A stretch of DNA of 17,842 nucleotides from NCBI GenBank assembly GCA_016280685.1, contig JAEEHE010000014.1, forward strand, positions 1-17,842. Reading direction: 5' to 3'. Shown in pieces: positions 6,408 through 14,533 of this stretch. The translations under genes were made by a program, and so were the position numbers. How positions within the stretch are numbered: position 1 is the first letter of the stretch; each line of letters starts with the position of its first letter. The DNA comes from Caryophanales bacterium (GTDB lineage Bacteria; Bacillota_I; Bacilli_A; RFN20; CAG-826). The notes under the pieces are model-generated. The model made no database searches. It saw only the letters and a program-made list of their open reading frames with translations, and was not told the DNA's origin.

Positions 6408-7511
6408 TGAAAGACATCGCTTTATTAAAACAAGAGCTTTGTGCGGTTGGTGAGTCAATCCACCAACTCGGGTGTTCTCTTTGACCTCGATAAGTTAGAT
6501 GCAGAAGTAAAAGAATTAACACAAATAAGTGAAGACGAAAACTTTTGGTCTGATAGCAGCAATGCATTAAAAGTTATCGCTCGATTAAATTATTGTAAAA
6601 ATTTAACAGAAACATATCGTAAGCTCCAATCTGATCAATCTGATTTATCAGAGCTTTTAGAACTAGCGGATGACTCATTGTTAGAACAGATTAATGAGTC
6701 TTTTGAGACACTGAAAAAAGAAGCGAAAGATTTTGAATTAGAAATCTTGTTCAGTGGTGAATTCGATTCTAATAATGCGATTTTAGAAATTCATCCCGGT
6801 GCGGGTGGAACAGAAGCACAAGACTGGGCGGATATGCTTTATCGTATGTATGTATTATATGCGGAAGCACATAAATTTAAGATGAGCCTTATCTCTTTAG
6901 AACCGGGTGAAGAAGCCGGTGTAAAATCTGTGACTTTAAAGATTGCCGGCCATAATGCTTATGGTTTATTAAAGAGTGAAAAAGGTGTCCATCGATTAGT
7001 GAGAATTTCTCCTTTTGATGCGAATAAGAGAAGGCACACTTCCTTTGCTTCAGTAAATGTTATTCCAGAGTTTAAAGAGAACTCTATAGATATCCAAATT
7101 AACGAATCCGACCTTAAGGTCGATACATATCGTAGTGGTGGCGCAGGCGGTCAAAATGTCAACAAAGTCGAAACTGCAGTGCGCATTACACATTTACCCA
7201 CTGGTATAGTTGTTTCTTGCCAGGTGGAAAGAAGCCAACTCATGAACAAAGAGATGGCGATGAATATGTTAAAATCAAAACTTTATTTAATTGAATTAGA
7301 GAAGAGAGAAAAGAAACTCAATGATATTGTCGGCGAGAAGAAAAACATCGAATGGGGTAGCCAAATCCGTTCTTATGTTTTCTGTCCCTACACATTAGTG
7401 AAAGATAATCGTACGAATTATGAAACCACAGATGTAGAAGGCGTTATGAATGGTGATATTGATGGATTCTTATATGCCTATTTAAGAGAGGAAGCTAAGA
7501 AAAATGCCTAA
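6407..7511 (+). CDS. prfB: Peptide chain release factor 2, made by programmed +1 frameshift at UGA codon 26
   Basis: RF2 reads UAA and UGA. Translation starts at ATG 6407, overlapping the secA stop, and runs 25 codons ([10 protein letters not shown]... ending LGCSL) to an in-frame TGA at 6482-6484. Within CTT-TGA-C the ribosome slips +1 and continues with GAC at 6483, giving a 367-residue protein, the normal RF2 length. In the fused numbering, the S-P-F stop-codon tripeptide is at about 201-203 and the catalytic GGQ at about 247-249, followed by V-V-S-C-Q-x-E-R-S-Q. Low RF2 makes UGA decoding slow and favours the slip, so the protein regulates its own synthesis. A gene caller starting at 6441 would give a false N-terminus. 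PrmC (324-1151) is its methylase. The stop overlaps the next gene by 8 bases. Confidence 0.96.
6470..6485 (+). promoter_or_regulatory. prfB +1 programmed frameshift signal
   Basis: The slip site CTT TGA C is at 6479-6485, with the TGA exactly at codon 26 of the zero frame, as in Escherichia coli. A G-rich stimulator, GGGTG (6470-6474), lies 4 bases before CTT. It is a weaker anti-SD match, and slightly farther away, than the AGGGGG of the classic element. Confidence 0.93.
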
Positions 7512-8496
7512 GACAAAGAAAGAATGGTTACTTGCAATCGCTAAGATTGTTTTAGTTATTGTTGGTACTTTTTTAGTGGCCTTTGGTAACGTCGGTTTCT
7601 TGGCGCCTTTAGATGTTAACGCAGGTGGCTTAAATGGTATCGCTATTATTGTGAGACACTTTATTACCGATGATGGTATGAAAGTTCTCGTCTATAACTT
7701 AGTAGTGGATATTGCTGCCGTGGTATTTTGGTTAATTGGTTTATTATTTGTCGGTAAAGAATTCGCGATTAAAACTTTAGTGGCATCCATTGCTTTGCCG
7801 ATTGCTACCTTATTCTTCACTGCTTGTCCTGGAGTAGCGAAAATTACCGCTGATTTAGGGGAATTATTAAAGACTACAGGAAATGGTCCAACAGCCGGAA
7901 ATTACTTATTATCTGCCATTTTTGGTGGGGTTTTTGTCGGCGTTGGTGTCGCAGTGACCTTTGTCGGTGGTGGTTCTACCGGTGGTGTTGATACATTAGT
8001 CTTCATCATGGAGAAATATTTAAAGATTAAACAATCAATCGCTGCATTTATTATTGATGGATCAATTATTATCATCGGTTTGTGTATTTTATTACCAAGC
8101 GACACATTGTTCTTATTACCATGTCTCTCCGGTATTGTTTCTTCCTTTGTTAGTTCCGTTTGTATTGAATTCATCTATATTGGCTCTCAATCCAGTTATC
8201 AAGTAGATATTATTTCTAGTAAATGGGAAGAGATATCTCGTTTTGTGCAAGATGAGTTAGAAAGAGGCACTACTTTAATTCCAGCAAGAGGCGGTTTCAG
8301 TGGTGAAGATAAAGTTATTTTAAGAATTGTTTTTAGCAAGCGAGAATATAACAAAATTAGAACGTTCATCGCGCAAATTGATCCGAAAGCATTTGTGACA
8401 TATACCAGAACTAATGCTGTCTTTGGAGAAGGCTTTAAATCTCATAAAGTAGATAATATTTTCACTAAAAAGGAGAAAAATGATGGAGAGAAATAA
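7504..8496 (+). CDS. YitT family integral membrane protein (DUF161 plus DUF2179)
   Basis: The 330 residues hold about six hydrophobic helices (near 10-33, 60-83, 88-108, 133-156, 178-197 and 200-222). Family hallmarks include [15 protein letters not shown] at about 28-42 and the glycine-rich [10 protein letters not shown] near 155-164. A cytoplasmic C-terminal DUF2179 domain follows from about 229 to 320. The family is widespread in Firmicutes and its substrate is not established. The ATG overlaps the prfB stop (ATGCCTAA), so coupling is likely; no well-spaced ribosome site is present. A YitT-type gene also lies near prfB in Bacillus, so the position is probably ancestral. It overlaps uvrB at its 3' end. 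Confidence 0.9.
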   Translation: MPKTKKEWLLAIAKIVLVIVGTFLVAFGNVGFLAPLDVNAGGLNGIAIIVRHFITDDGMKVLVYNLVVDIAAVVFWLIGLLFVGKEFAIKTLVASIALPIATLFFTACPGVAKITADLGELLKTTGNGPTAGNYLLSAIFGGVFVGVGVAVTFVGGGSTGGVDTLVFIMEKYLKIKQSIAAFIIDGSIIIIGLCILLPSDTLFLLPCLSGIVSSFVSSVCIEFIYIGSQSSYQVDIISSKWEEISRFVQDELERGTTLIPARGGFSGEDKVILRIVFSKREYNKIRTFIAQIDPKAFVTYTRTNAVFGEGFKSHKVDNIFTKKEKNDGEK

Positions 8497-10468
8497 TGAC
8501 CATCCTTTTAAAATAGTTTCTCCTTTTAAACCAACAGGTGATCAACCAGAAGCAATCGCTAAATTAGTAAAGGGAATCCAAGAAAATAAAAAATTTCAAG
8601 TTCTTTTAGGCGCAACTGGCACTGGTAAGACTTTTACGATGGCTAATATTATTGAACAAGTGCAAAGACCTACACTTGTTTTGGTTCATAACAAAACTTT
8701 AGCGGGTCAATTATATTCCGAATTCCAAGAACTATTCCCGAATAACCGTGTTGAATATTTCGTTTCTAACTTCGATTTTTATCAACCGGAAGCCTATATT
8801 CCTAAAAGCGATACTTACATCGATAAAAACGCAGTCATGAATGATGAAATTGAGATGTTAAGAACTAGTGCGATTAATTCCGTATTAGAGAGAAGAGACA
8901 CAATCGTAGTAGCGTCTGTCGCTTCTATTTATGGTTTAACTGATCCGAATGAATATCGTAATTTAGTGTTCAATATCCGCGTTGGTGAAGAGATTGATAG
9001 AAATGTATTTTTTAAGCGTTTAGTGGACGCTCAATATAAGAGAAATAATCTTGATCCTGCACCCGGCAGTTTCCGTGTCAGAGGCGATGTTATCGAGATT
9101 ATTCCTGCGAACATGGAGAGCAATAATGTCATCCGTGTTGATACCTTTGGAGATGAGGTTGAAAAAATATCACAAATTGACCTACTTACTGGTGAAGTTA
9201 AACATACTTATCACACCTATCCCATCTTCCCTGCTTATGACCATGCTTCCACAAGAGAAAGAATTAGAGAAGCTTGTGATACGATTAAAGCAGAACTAGT
9301 GGAAAGACTAAAATATTTTAAAGAAGAAGGCAAATTATTAGAGACTGAAAGATTAGAATTAAGAACTAATCAAGATATCGAGAACATGCAAGAATTTGGC
9401 ATGTGCCCTGGTATTGAAAACTATTCTCGCCATATCGATAAAAGAGCGCCGGGAACTAGACCGTGGTGTTTGATTGATTATTTTCCAGATGATTTCCTTT
9501 TATTTGTCGATGAATCACATGTGACCTTCCCTCAATTAAGAGGTATGTATAATGGAGATCGTTCTAGAAAAGTCACTTTAGTGGACTATGGTTTTCGTCT
9601 CCCTTCTGCTTTAGATAATAGACCTCTTAATTTCGAAGAATTTGAAGCATTAATGCCTCAGGTGATATGCACTAGTGCAACACCTGGAGATTATGAATTA
9701 GCAAAGACTGATGCTCCAATTGTTGAACAAATTATTCGTCCGACTGGTCTATTAGATCCAAAGATAGAAGTGAGACCGACATTAGGTCAAGTTGATGACC
9801 TTTTACAAGAAATTAAAAAGAGAAATGAAAAAGGTGAAAGAACCTTAATTGTTACTTTAACTATTCGTATGGCGGAAGACCTTACAACCTTCTTAAAAGA
9901 GAGAGGAATTAAGGTTGTTTACCTCCATCATGAAACCAAGACTTTAGAGAGATCGGAAATCATTTATCAGTTAAGAAAAGGCAAGTATGATGTCCTTGTG
10001 GGAATTAACCTATTAAGAGAAGGATTAGATATTCCAGAAGTATCGTTAATTTGTATCTTAGATGCGGATAAAGAAGGTTTCCTAAGAAGTACTAGATCTT
10101 TAATCCAAGTTTGTGGTCGTGCGGCAAGAAATCAAAACGGTATGGTCATCATGTATGGCGATGTCATTACCGATTCGATGAGAAACGCGATTGATGAAAC
10201 GATGCGCCGCAGAAAAATACAAAATGATTACAATATGGAAAATGGTATCGTTCCGAGAACTATCATCAAAGAAATTAGACCGCCTATTCATAACACTGAT
10301 GATGAAATTTCCGATATCATCAAATATTCTAAGAAAGCCACTCGTAGTGAATTACAAAAGACTATCAAAGATTTAGAGAAACAAATGAAACAAGCAGCGA
10401 AGAATTTCGATTTCGAAAGAGCGGCAGAATTAAGAGATATTATTTTTGAAATGAAGGCAGAACTATAA
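8480..10468 (+). CDS. uvrB: Excinuclease ABC subunit B
   Basis: UvrB is the damage-verifying helicase of nucleotide excision repair. It is loaded by UvrA and recruits UvrC. Walker A G-A-T-G-T-G-K-T is at about 44-51. The damage-probing beta-hairpin [11 protein letters not shown] replaces the more usual Y-D-Y-Y at its start. Other blocks are [30 protein letters not shown] and the C-terminal UVR motif (about the last 35 residues) that binds UvrC. The length of 662 is normal. AAGGAG at 8470-8475 lies 4 bases before ATG 8480 and 7 before ATG 8483, so 8483 may be the real start. It overlaps the YitT gene. uvrA does not follow, unlike the common uvrBA arrangement. Confidence 0.97.
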   Translation: MMERNNDHPFKIVSPFKPTGDQPEAIAKLVKGIQENKKFQVLLGATGTGKTFTMANIIEQVQRPTLVLVHNKTLAGQLYSEFQELFPNNRVEYFVSNFDFYQPEAYIPKSDTYIDKNAVMNDEIEMLRTSAINSVLERRDTIVVASVASIYGLTDPNEYRNLVFNIRVGEEIDRNVFFKRLVDAQYKRNNLDPAPGSFRVRGDVIEIIPANMESNNVIRVDTFGDEVEKISQIDLLTGEVKHTYHTYPIFPAYDHASTRERIREACDTIKAELVERLKYFKEEGKLLETERLELRTNQDIENMQEFGMCPGIENYSRHIDKRAPGTRPWCLIDYFPDDFLLFVDESHVTFPQLRGMYNGDRSRKVTLVDYGFRLPSALDNRPLNFEEFEALMPQVICTSATPGDYELAKTDAPIVEQIIRPTGLLDPKIEVRPTLGQVDDLLQEIKKRNEKGERTLIVTLTIRMAEDLTTFLKERGIKVVYLHHETKTLERSEIIYQLRKGKYDVLVGINLLREGLDIPEVSLICILDADKEGFLRSTRSLIQVCGRAARNQNGMVIMYGDVITDSMRNAIDETMRRRKIQNDYNMENGIVPRTIIKEIRPPIHNTDDEISDIIKYSKKATRSELQKTIKDLEKQMKQAAKNFDFERAAELRDIIFEMKAEL

Positions 10469-10481
10469 CGAATTGAATTCG

Positions 10482-10511
10482 TTGTTGAATTATTGTTGAG
10501 TTTTGTATAAC
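10482..10511 (+). promoter_or_regulatory. Candidate promoter for secG
   Basis: TATAAC at 10506-10511 is a 5-of-6 -10 box, preceded by TTGTTG at 10482-10487 with an 18-base spacer. The 80-base gap after uvrB suits a separate promoter. The -35 box is poor. Confidence 0.35.
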
Positions 10512-10548
10512 ATTAATAAGCAACTTTAAGAAGAAAGGACAAAAGAGC

Positions 10549-10830
10549 ATGTTAAATTGGTACGACTGGATATTTATGGGTGTTGGTATCATCATTATCA
10601 TCTTGTGTTTGATTCAAGGTGGTAAATCAGAAGGTGCCTCTGGCGCGATTACTGGTGGTGGACTTAACGTCTTCGTCAAAACCAAGGAAAGAGGCGCGGA
10701 GAAAGTCATCTCTATCCTCACCATGATTCTTGCTATTATCTTCTTCATTATTGCGATCGTCATTGAAGTGACATCTGCCGCTGGTGCAGCTCCTGCTTCT
10801 AGTGACGCAGCATTAAGAGTTCTATTCTAA
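10549..10830 (+). CDS. secG: Preprotein translocase subunit SecG
   Basis: SecG is the small non-essential partner of SecYE that eases SecA cycling. The 93 residues show two membrane helices, about 5-22 and 52-74. The conserved loop between them runs I-Q-G-G-K-S-E-G-A-S-G-A-I-T-G-G, matching the family Q-x-G-K-G-x-G-L-S-G-A-I-x-G-G. The C-terminal tail is Ala/Ser-rich. AAAGGA at 10534-10539 lies 9 bases before the ATG. secG commonly neighbours rnr and smpB in Bacilli; here it follows uvrB and stands alone before a terminator. SecA is encoded 4 kb upstream. Confidence 0.92.
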   Translation: MLNWYDWIFMGVGIIIIILCLIQGGKSEGASGAITGGGLNVFVKTKERGAEKVISILTMILAIIFFIIAIVIEVTSAAGAAPASSDAALRVLF

Positions 10831-10833
10831 AAG

Positions 10834-10854
10834 AGCATCGTTGATGCTTTTTTT
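10834..10854 (+). terminator. Intrinsic terminator after secG
   Basis: AGCATC (10834-10839) pairs with GATGCT (10843-10848) over a 3-base loop, followed by an unbroken T run through 10854. It begins only 3 bases after the secG stop codon. Confidence 0.75.
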
Positions 10855-10870
10855 CTTGCCCGAGCATAAT

Positions 10871-10902
10871 AAAAGCAACAACCTTGATTGATTGTTGCTT
10901 TT
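10871..10902. terminator. Bidirectional terminator between secG and the minus-strand membrane gene
   Basis: AAAAGCAACAA (10871-10881) pairs perfectly with TTGTTGCTTTT (10892-10902), 11 base pairs with a 10-base loop. A/T tracts on both sides give a U-run in either direction. It would end the minus-strand gene at 10917 and back up the secG terminator. Confidence 0.75.
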
Positions 10903-10916
10903 TATTTAATCAAAGA

Positions 10917-11492
10917 TTAAGCGCGTTCTTTTTTGTTATCTGCAAGGATGCAGAAGACGATAAATACAATGCCGATAGCCACAAGACCAATACCGAGGAT
11001 GATATAGGAAGTGGTGAGCAATTTATCAGCGAAGCATAATCCTAAGATGCCGAGCACTAATGATACGATACCGACGATAATCATGATAGCGACAAGGCCC
11101 TTATTTTCTTTATATTTAATCAAGAATATAGATTTAATAAGAGCGACAACACCAAAGACTAATGTGGATAAGGAAATAATGTAGACAATTAGTTTTTGAT
11201 CTAGACTAACCTTTAAAGCAAATTTACCTACTAATAAGATGATGCCACCAGCGATAAGACCGGCAGATGTGATAAGCGCTGGTGTGAAACCCTTTTGGGT
11301 TTCTGATAATAAAGCGCTGACTAATAAGAATAGTCCCATTAAGATTAAACCAACTGCTAAAACGATATTCACAACCTTATCTAATGAACCGGGTTCTAAG
11401 CAGGCTAAAATAATGATTAAAAGACCGATAACAATAATGAATGAACCTAGTACATATTTCAGCCATTTGTATTTGTTAAATAAACTATTCAT
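10917..11492 (-). CDS. Six-helix integral membrane protein, possibly DUF308/HdeD-like
   Basis: The product is 191 residues, almost entirely hydrophobic, with six predicted helices separated by very short loops. They start around W-L-K-Y-V-L-G-S, continue with repeated G-L-I-x-x-G and G-I-V-x-x-x-L-G-I patterns, and end in a charged tail, N-K-K-E-R-A. This pairwise helix pattern with Gly in each helix recalls the HdeD/DUF308 fold, but I cannot assign it firmly and infer no function. The ATG at 11490-11492 is chosen because GGGAGA lies about 8 bases upstream on the minus strand; a TTG-started extension to 11528 lacks a ribosome site. It is transcribed divergently from the aminopeptidase gene and ends at a shared terminator. 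Confidence 0.7.
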   Translation of the reverse strand: MNSLFNKYKWLKYVLGSFIIVIGLLIIILACLEPGSLDKVVNIVLAVGLILMGLFLLVSALLSETQKGFTPALITSAGLIAGGIILLVGKFALKVSLDQKLIVYIISLSTLVFGVVALIKSIFLIKYKENKGLVAIMIIVGIVSLVLGILGLCFADKLLTTSYIILGIGLVAIGIVFIVFCILADNKKERA

Positions 11493-11516
11493 ATTCAATT
11501 TCTCCCTGCATATTAT
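11488..11516 (+). promoter_or_regulatory. Candidate promoter for the M29 aminopeptidase
   Basis: TTCATA (11488-11493, 4 of 6) and TATTAT (11511-11516, 5 of 6) are 17 bases apart, predicting a start near 11523 and a leader of about 29 bases. The -10 box overlaps a minus-strand TATAAT at 11512-11517. Confidence 0.4.
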
Positions 11517-11539
11517 AAAATAAAACAAATAAAAGACAA
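11512..11539 (-). promoter_or_regulatory. Candidate promoter for the minus-strand membrane gene
   Basis: On the minus strand TTGTCT (11534-11539) and a perfect TATAAT (11512-11517) are separated by 16 bases. The predicted start near 11505 falls within the ribosome site of the gene, which weakens the call. Confidence 0.35.
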
Positions 11540-11551
11540 CGAGGCAAGTTT

Positions 11552-12772
11552 ATGGAACAAAAATTATTACAAGATTATGCGAGACTAATCGCACAAGTTG
11601 GTGGCCATGTCGGTAAAGGTGAAGAAGTGTGGATTTATGCTAGTTTAGATGAGCCAGAATTCACCTATATGGTCGTCGAAGAATGCTATAAAGCCGGCGC
11701 TAAAAAAGTGGAAGTCATTTTTGACTATGATCAATTAGCAAAACTCCATTACAAATATATGACTCTCGGCAATTTATCTAAGATTTCTCCAATGGGAATG
11801 GCGAGACAAAAATATAGAGCCAAAAAGTTACCAACCACCATTTATTTGATGGCGGAAGACCCTGATGGATTAAAAGGCATAAATCAAACAAAAATGGCCA
11901 AAAGCCGTGCAAAAATCTATCAAAAAATCAAAAAATACCGCGATTTAGCAGATGGAAAATACAAATGGTGTATCGCTGGAGTACCATGCAAACCATGGGC
12001 TAAAAAAGTATTCCCAGATTTAGAAGAAAATGAAGCCGTGGAGAAATTATGGGAAGCGATTCTCATGACTTCACGAGTCGATGGAAACGATCCTGTGGAA
12101 AACTGGAATAAACATAATGACTTCATGGTGGGTCAAAGAAATAAACTCAATGCGATGGATTTAAGAAAACTCTATTACAAAGCTAGTAACGGTACTGACT
12201 TTGAAGTGGAATTAATTCCTGGTGTTTCTTGGGGTGCCGGTATTGAAGAAGCCCCGAAGAAAGGTGTCTTTAATCCTAACATTCCTACGGAAGAAGTTTT
12301 TACCTCTCCACTTAGAGGAAGATGTGAAGGTACATTAGTGGCTTCTAAACCATTAAGTTATAACGGTGAACTGATTGAAGATTTCTCCATTACCTTTAAA
12401 GATGGAAAAGTTTCTTCTGTGAAAGCAAGAAAGAATCAAAAATTATTGGAAACAATGGTTGGCATGGATGAAGGCGCTTCTATGCTAGGTGAAGTTGCCT
12501 TAGTGCCATATACTTCTCCTATCAATATGAGTGGCATTTTATTCTATAACACTCTCTATGATGAGAACGCTTGTTGCCATGTGGCGTTAGGTGTTGGATT
12601 TAAAGAATTACTCGATGTTAATTTGACCACCGAAGAAGCTAAAGAGAAGGGTATTAATGACTCGATGATTCACGTTGACTTTATGGTGGGTACAAAAGAT
12701 CTCAACATCATCGGTGAAGATGCGAAAGGTGTTAAACATCAAATCTTCAAAGATGGCGAATGGGCTATCTAA
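11552..12772 (+). CDS. M29 family metallo-aminopeptidase (AmpS/PepS type)
   Basis: M29 enzymes are cytoplasmic dimetal aminopeptidases (AmpS, AmpT, PepS) that remove N-terminal residues from peptides. The 406 residues match the family length of about 410. Expected metal ligands and catalytic residues sit in recognisable blocks. These are the Glu pair in I-P-T-E-E-V-F-T-S-P near 246-255, Glu in L-G-E-V-A-L-V near 316, His in E-N-A-C-C-H-V-A-L-G near 344, and His/Asp in I-H-V-D-F-M-V-G near 373-380. No signal peptide is present. GAGG at 11541-11544 lies 7 bases before the ATG. The gene appears monocistronic, with its own divergent promoter region and a strong terminator after it. Confidence 0.92.
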   Translation: MEQKLLQDYARLIAQVGGHVGKGEEVWIYASLDEPEFTYMVVEECYKAGAKKVEVIFDYDQLAKLHYKYMTLGNLSKISPMGMARQKYRAKKLPTTIYLMAEDPDGLKGINQTKMAKSRAKIYQKIKKYRDLADGKYKWCIAGVPCKPWAKKVFPDLEENEAVEKLWEAILMTSRVDGNDPVENWNKHNDFMVGQRNKLNAMDLRKLYYKASNGTDFEVELIPGVSWGAGIEEAPKKGVFNPNIPTEEVFTSPLRGRCEGTLVASKPLSYNGELIEDFSITFKDGKVSSVKARKNQKLLETMVGMDEGASMLGEVALVPYTSPINMSGILFYNTLYDENACCHVALGVGFKELLDVNLTTEEAKEKGINDSMIHVDFMVGTKDLNIIGEDAKGVKHQIFKDGEWAI

Positions 12773-12795
12773 ATAAATAATTATATTATTTAAAT

Positions 12796-12827
12796 AAACA
12801 CCATTTATCATTAAGTGGTGTTTTTTA
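12796..12827 (+). terminator. Intrinsic terminator after the M29 aminopeptidase
   Basis: AAACACCATTTA (12796-12807) pairs with TAAGTGGTGTTT (12812-12823) with one G-U pair and a TCAT loop, followed by more T to 12826. It isolates the aminopeptidase from the guaA unit. Confidence 0.85.
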
Positions 12828-12840
12828 TTGCTCCAATTTG

Positions 12841-12913
12841 TCTTTTATTTATAAAAGAATTTTTCATCTATTTTGATGACATTTTTGAGTAAAAATTCCC
12901 GCTATTTATAGCG
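12841..12913 (+). repeat. Two palindromes with a shared TTTA loop upstream of guaA
   Basis: TCTTTTA/TAAAAGA around TTTA (12841-12858) and CGCTA/TAGCG around TTTA (12900-12913) are perfect inverted repeats in an otherwise featureless AT-rich gap. The first is followed by a short T run (12861-12864). They lie upstream of the guaA promoter, so they could be operator sites or a backup terminator. Confidence 0.4.
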
Positions 12914-12924
12914 AAAAATATGTT

Positions 12925-12955
12925 GTGACAATTTATATATTTACAAGTCTATAAT
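12925..12955 (+). promoter_or_regulatory. Candidate promoter for guaA-xpt
   Basis: GTGACA (12925-12930, 5 of 6) and a perfect TATAAT (12950-12955) are 19 bases apart. The start would fall near 12962, leaving a leader of about 18 bases that contains only the ribosome site GGAGGA (12967-12972). No purine riboswitch fits in this leader. Confidence 0.65.
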
Positions 12956-12979
12956 GAAGAAAAAATGGAGGAAATATTT

Positions 12980-13960
12980 ATGGATGGAAATGTGAGAAAC
13001 CCCGAGATGAAAAGAATCAATACTCCGGAGTTAGCACAAGCTTTTATTGATGAACAAATCGCTGATATTAGAAAGACAGTTGGAAACAAAAAAGTTCTTT
13101 TAGCCTTATCTGGTGGTGTTGATTCATCAGTGTGTGCCGCTTTATTAATCAAAGCCATCGGTTCTAATTTAGTTTGTGTTCATGTCAATCATGGTTTACT
13201 AAGAAAAGGTGAATCTGAACAAGTTATCAAAGTGTTTAAAAACGAATTAGGCGCTAACTTGATTTATGTTGACGCTGTTGATCGTTTCCTTGATGCTTTA
13301 GCAGGTGTAGAAGAACCGGAAGAAAAGAGAAAGATTATTGGTAAAATCTTCATCGATGTTTTTGCAGAAGAAGCAAGGAAATTAGATGGTATTGAATTCT
13401 TGGGTCAAGGCACAATCTATCCAGATATTTTAGAGAGTAAAGGTATTAAGGCTCACCATAATGTTGGTGGTTTACCAAAAGAACTTAATTTTAAATTAAT
13501 TGAACCAGTAAAACTCCTTTATAAAGATGAAGTGAGGGTGGTGGGAGAACAATTAGGATTACCACATAATATGGTTTATAGACAACCATTCCCAGGACCA
13601 GGTTTAGGTGTGAGATGTCCTGGCGCTATTACTAGAGATAGACTAGAACTAGTAAGAGAAAGCGATGCGATTCTTAGAGATGAATTTGCTAAAGCAAAAC
13701 TTGAAGGTAAAGTCTGGCAATACTTCACTGTGGTTCCTCCATTCAAATCCACAGGTATTAAAGATAACAAGAGAACCTTCGAATATATGGTAGTGATTAG
13801 AGCCATCAATTCAATTGATGCTGTCACCGCCAGTGTAGAAGAAATCCCTTATGACTTATTGTTCAAGATTCGTGATCGTATCTTAAATGAAGTTAATGGT
13901 GTTAACCGTGTCTTATTTGATATTTCACCAAAACCAGTCGCTACGATTGAATGGGAGTAA
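12980..13960 (+). CDS. guaA: GMP synthetase, standalone ATP-pyrophosphatase subunit (no glutaminase domain)
   Basis: The enzyme adenylates XMP and aminates it to GMP. This protein has only the ATPPase domain, with P-loop S-G-G-V-D-S-S at about 44-50, G-Q-G-T-I-Y-P-D and H-H-N-V-G-G-L-P, followed by the dimerisation domain ([12 protein letters not shown] to the C-terminal K-P-V-A-T-I-E-W-E). The 326 residues are about 190 fewer than single-chain GuaA, because the N-terminal class I glutamine amidotransferase domain is absent. The [14 protein letters not shown] loop is short, as in archaeal two-subunit enzymes. ATG 12980 is chosen over 12965 because GGAGGA (12967-12972) lies 7 bases upstream. 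The glutaminase may be encoded elsewhere, or ammonia may be used directly. xpt follows after 6 bases. Confidence 0.93.
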   Translation: MDGNVRNPEMKRINTPELAQAFIDEQIADIRKTVGNKKVLLALSGGVDSSVCAALLIKAIGSNLVCVHVNHGLLRKGESEQVIKVFKNELGANLIYVDAVDRFLDALAGVEEPEEKRKIIGKIFIDVFAEEARKLDGIEFLGQGTIYPDILESKGIKAHHNVGGLPKELNFKLIEPVKLLYKDEVRVVGEQLGLPHNMVYRQPFPGPGLGVRCPGAITRDRLELVRESDAILRDEFAKAKLEGKVWQYFTVVPPFKSTGIKDNKRTFEYMVVIRAINSIDAVTASVEEIPYDLLFKIRDRILNEVNGVNRVLFDISPKPVATIEWE

Positions 13961-13966
13961 TAAAAA

Positions 13967-14533
13967 ATGAAGTGTATTGAAGAGAAGATCTTAAAAGATG
14001 GTCTTGTTTTAAACAATTCAATTCTTAAAGTCGATAGTTTTTTAAACCATCAAGTTGATCCTGAAGTCATTGAAACTTTCGCTAAAGAAGTTCATAAAGA
14101 ATTTTCTGACAACAAAGTTGATATCGTTTTAACTATCGAGACTAGTGGTATTGCTGTGGCTTATGCAGTAGCGAAAGAATTTAATGTGCCATTTGTCTTT
14201 GGTAAGAAAACTACTTCTCAAACCACAATTGATGACTATTTCTTTGCAAAAATCAAATCTTTTACGAGAAATAAAGTTTCAGATGTCATCGTTTCCAAGA
14301 AGTTTTTGAAGAAAGGGATGAATGTCTTAATCGTCGATGACTTCTTAGCGGAAGGTAATGCGGCATTAGGCTTATTGAAGATTTGTCAACAAGCTGAGGC
14401 TAATGTCGTAGGAGTGACCGCAGTAATAGAAAAAATCTTCCAAGGTGGAAGATATAAACTTGAAGATTTGGGTATTAAAGTTTTTACTGGCGCTTCTATT
14501 AAAGCCTTCGTAGATAACAAACCAGTATTCTAA
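13967..14533 (+). CDS. xpt: Xanthine phosphoribosyltransferase
   Basis: Xpt converts xanthine plus PRPP to XMP, the substrate of the GMP synthetase encoded just upstream, so the pair forms a xanthine-to-GMP route. The 188 residues match Bacillus Xpt (194). Diagnostic blocks are V-D-S-F-L-N-H-Q-V-D-P, T-I-E-T-S-G-I-A, V-F-G-K-K, S-F-T and the PRPP loop L-I-V-D-D-F-L-A-E-G-N-A-A, followed by V-I-E-K-I-F-Q-G-G-R. GGGAG (13953-13957) in the end of guaA lies 9 bases before the ATG. Its TAA stop directly abuts the apt stop on the other strand, and its likely terminator lies inside apt. Unlike Bacillus, no guanine riboswitch sits directly before it. Confidence 0.95.
   Translation: MKCIEEKILKDGLVLNNSILKVDSFLNHQVDPEVIETFAKEVHKEFSDNKVDIVLTIETSGIAVAYAVAKEFNVPFVFGKKTTSQTTIDDYFFAKIKSFTRNKVSDVIVSKKFLKKGMNVLIVDDFLAEGNAALGLLKICQQAEANVVGVTAVIEKIFQGGRYKLEDLGIKVFTGASIKAFVDNKPVF
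14430..14453 (-). terminator. Intrinsic terminator for apt, embedded in xpt
   Basis: On the minus strand, ATCTTCCA and TGGAAGAT form a perfect 8-base-pair stem with a 3-base CCT loop, followed directly by T's (A run 14430-14434 on the plus strand). It lies about 80 bases past the apt stop codon, inside xpt codons for E-K-I-F-Q-G-G-R-Y. On the plus strand the hairpin has no U-run, so it would not stop xpt. Confidence 0.65.

Noticed and set aside
6441..6482. Start of RF2 at 6441 in the downstream frame
   Set aside because: The residues before D26 in that frame do not resemble RF2. The zero-frame peptide from ATG 6407 plus CTT TGA C restores the normal N-terminus and length.
6407..6484. prfB as a frameshifted pseudogene, or the 25-codon ORF as a separate gene
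   Set aside because: The stop at codon 26 within the slip sequence is the known programmed frameshift, and the rest of the frame is intact with SPF and GGQ motifs.
7902..8174. Minus-strand ORF of 90 residues inside the YitT gene
   Set aside because: It lies wholly within a well-supported gene, is Thr/Pro-rich as antisense translations of Gly-rich helices tend to be, and has no ribosome site.
11493..11528. Upstream TTG start of the minus-strand membrane protein
   Set aside because: It would read through the Shine-Dalgarno GGGAGA of the ATG at 11492 and has no ribosome site of its own.
12965..12979. GMP synthetase start at ATG 12965
   Set aside because: The bases just after that ATG are the Shine-Dalgarno GGAGGA for ATG 12980, and 12965 itself lacks one.
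12773..12979. Remnant of a GuaA glutaminase domain upstream of the GMP synthetase
   Set aside because: Only about 200 bases are present, holding a terminator, palindromes and a promoter. No frame resembles a class I amidotransferase.
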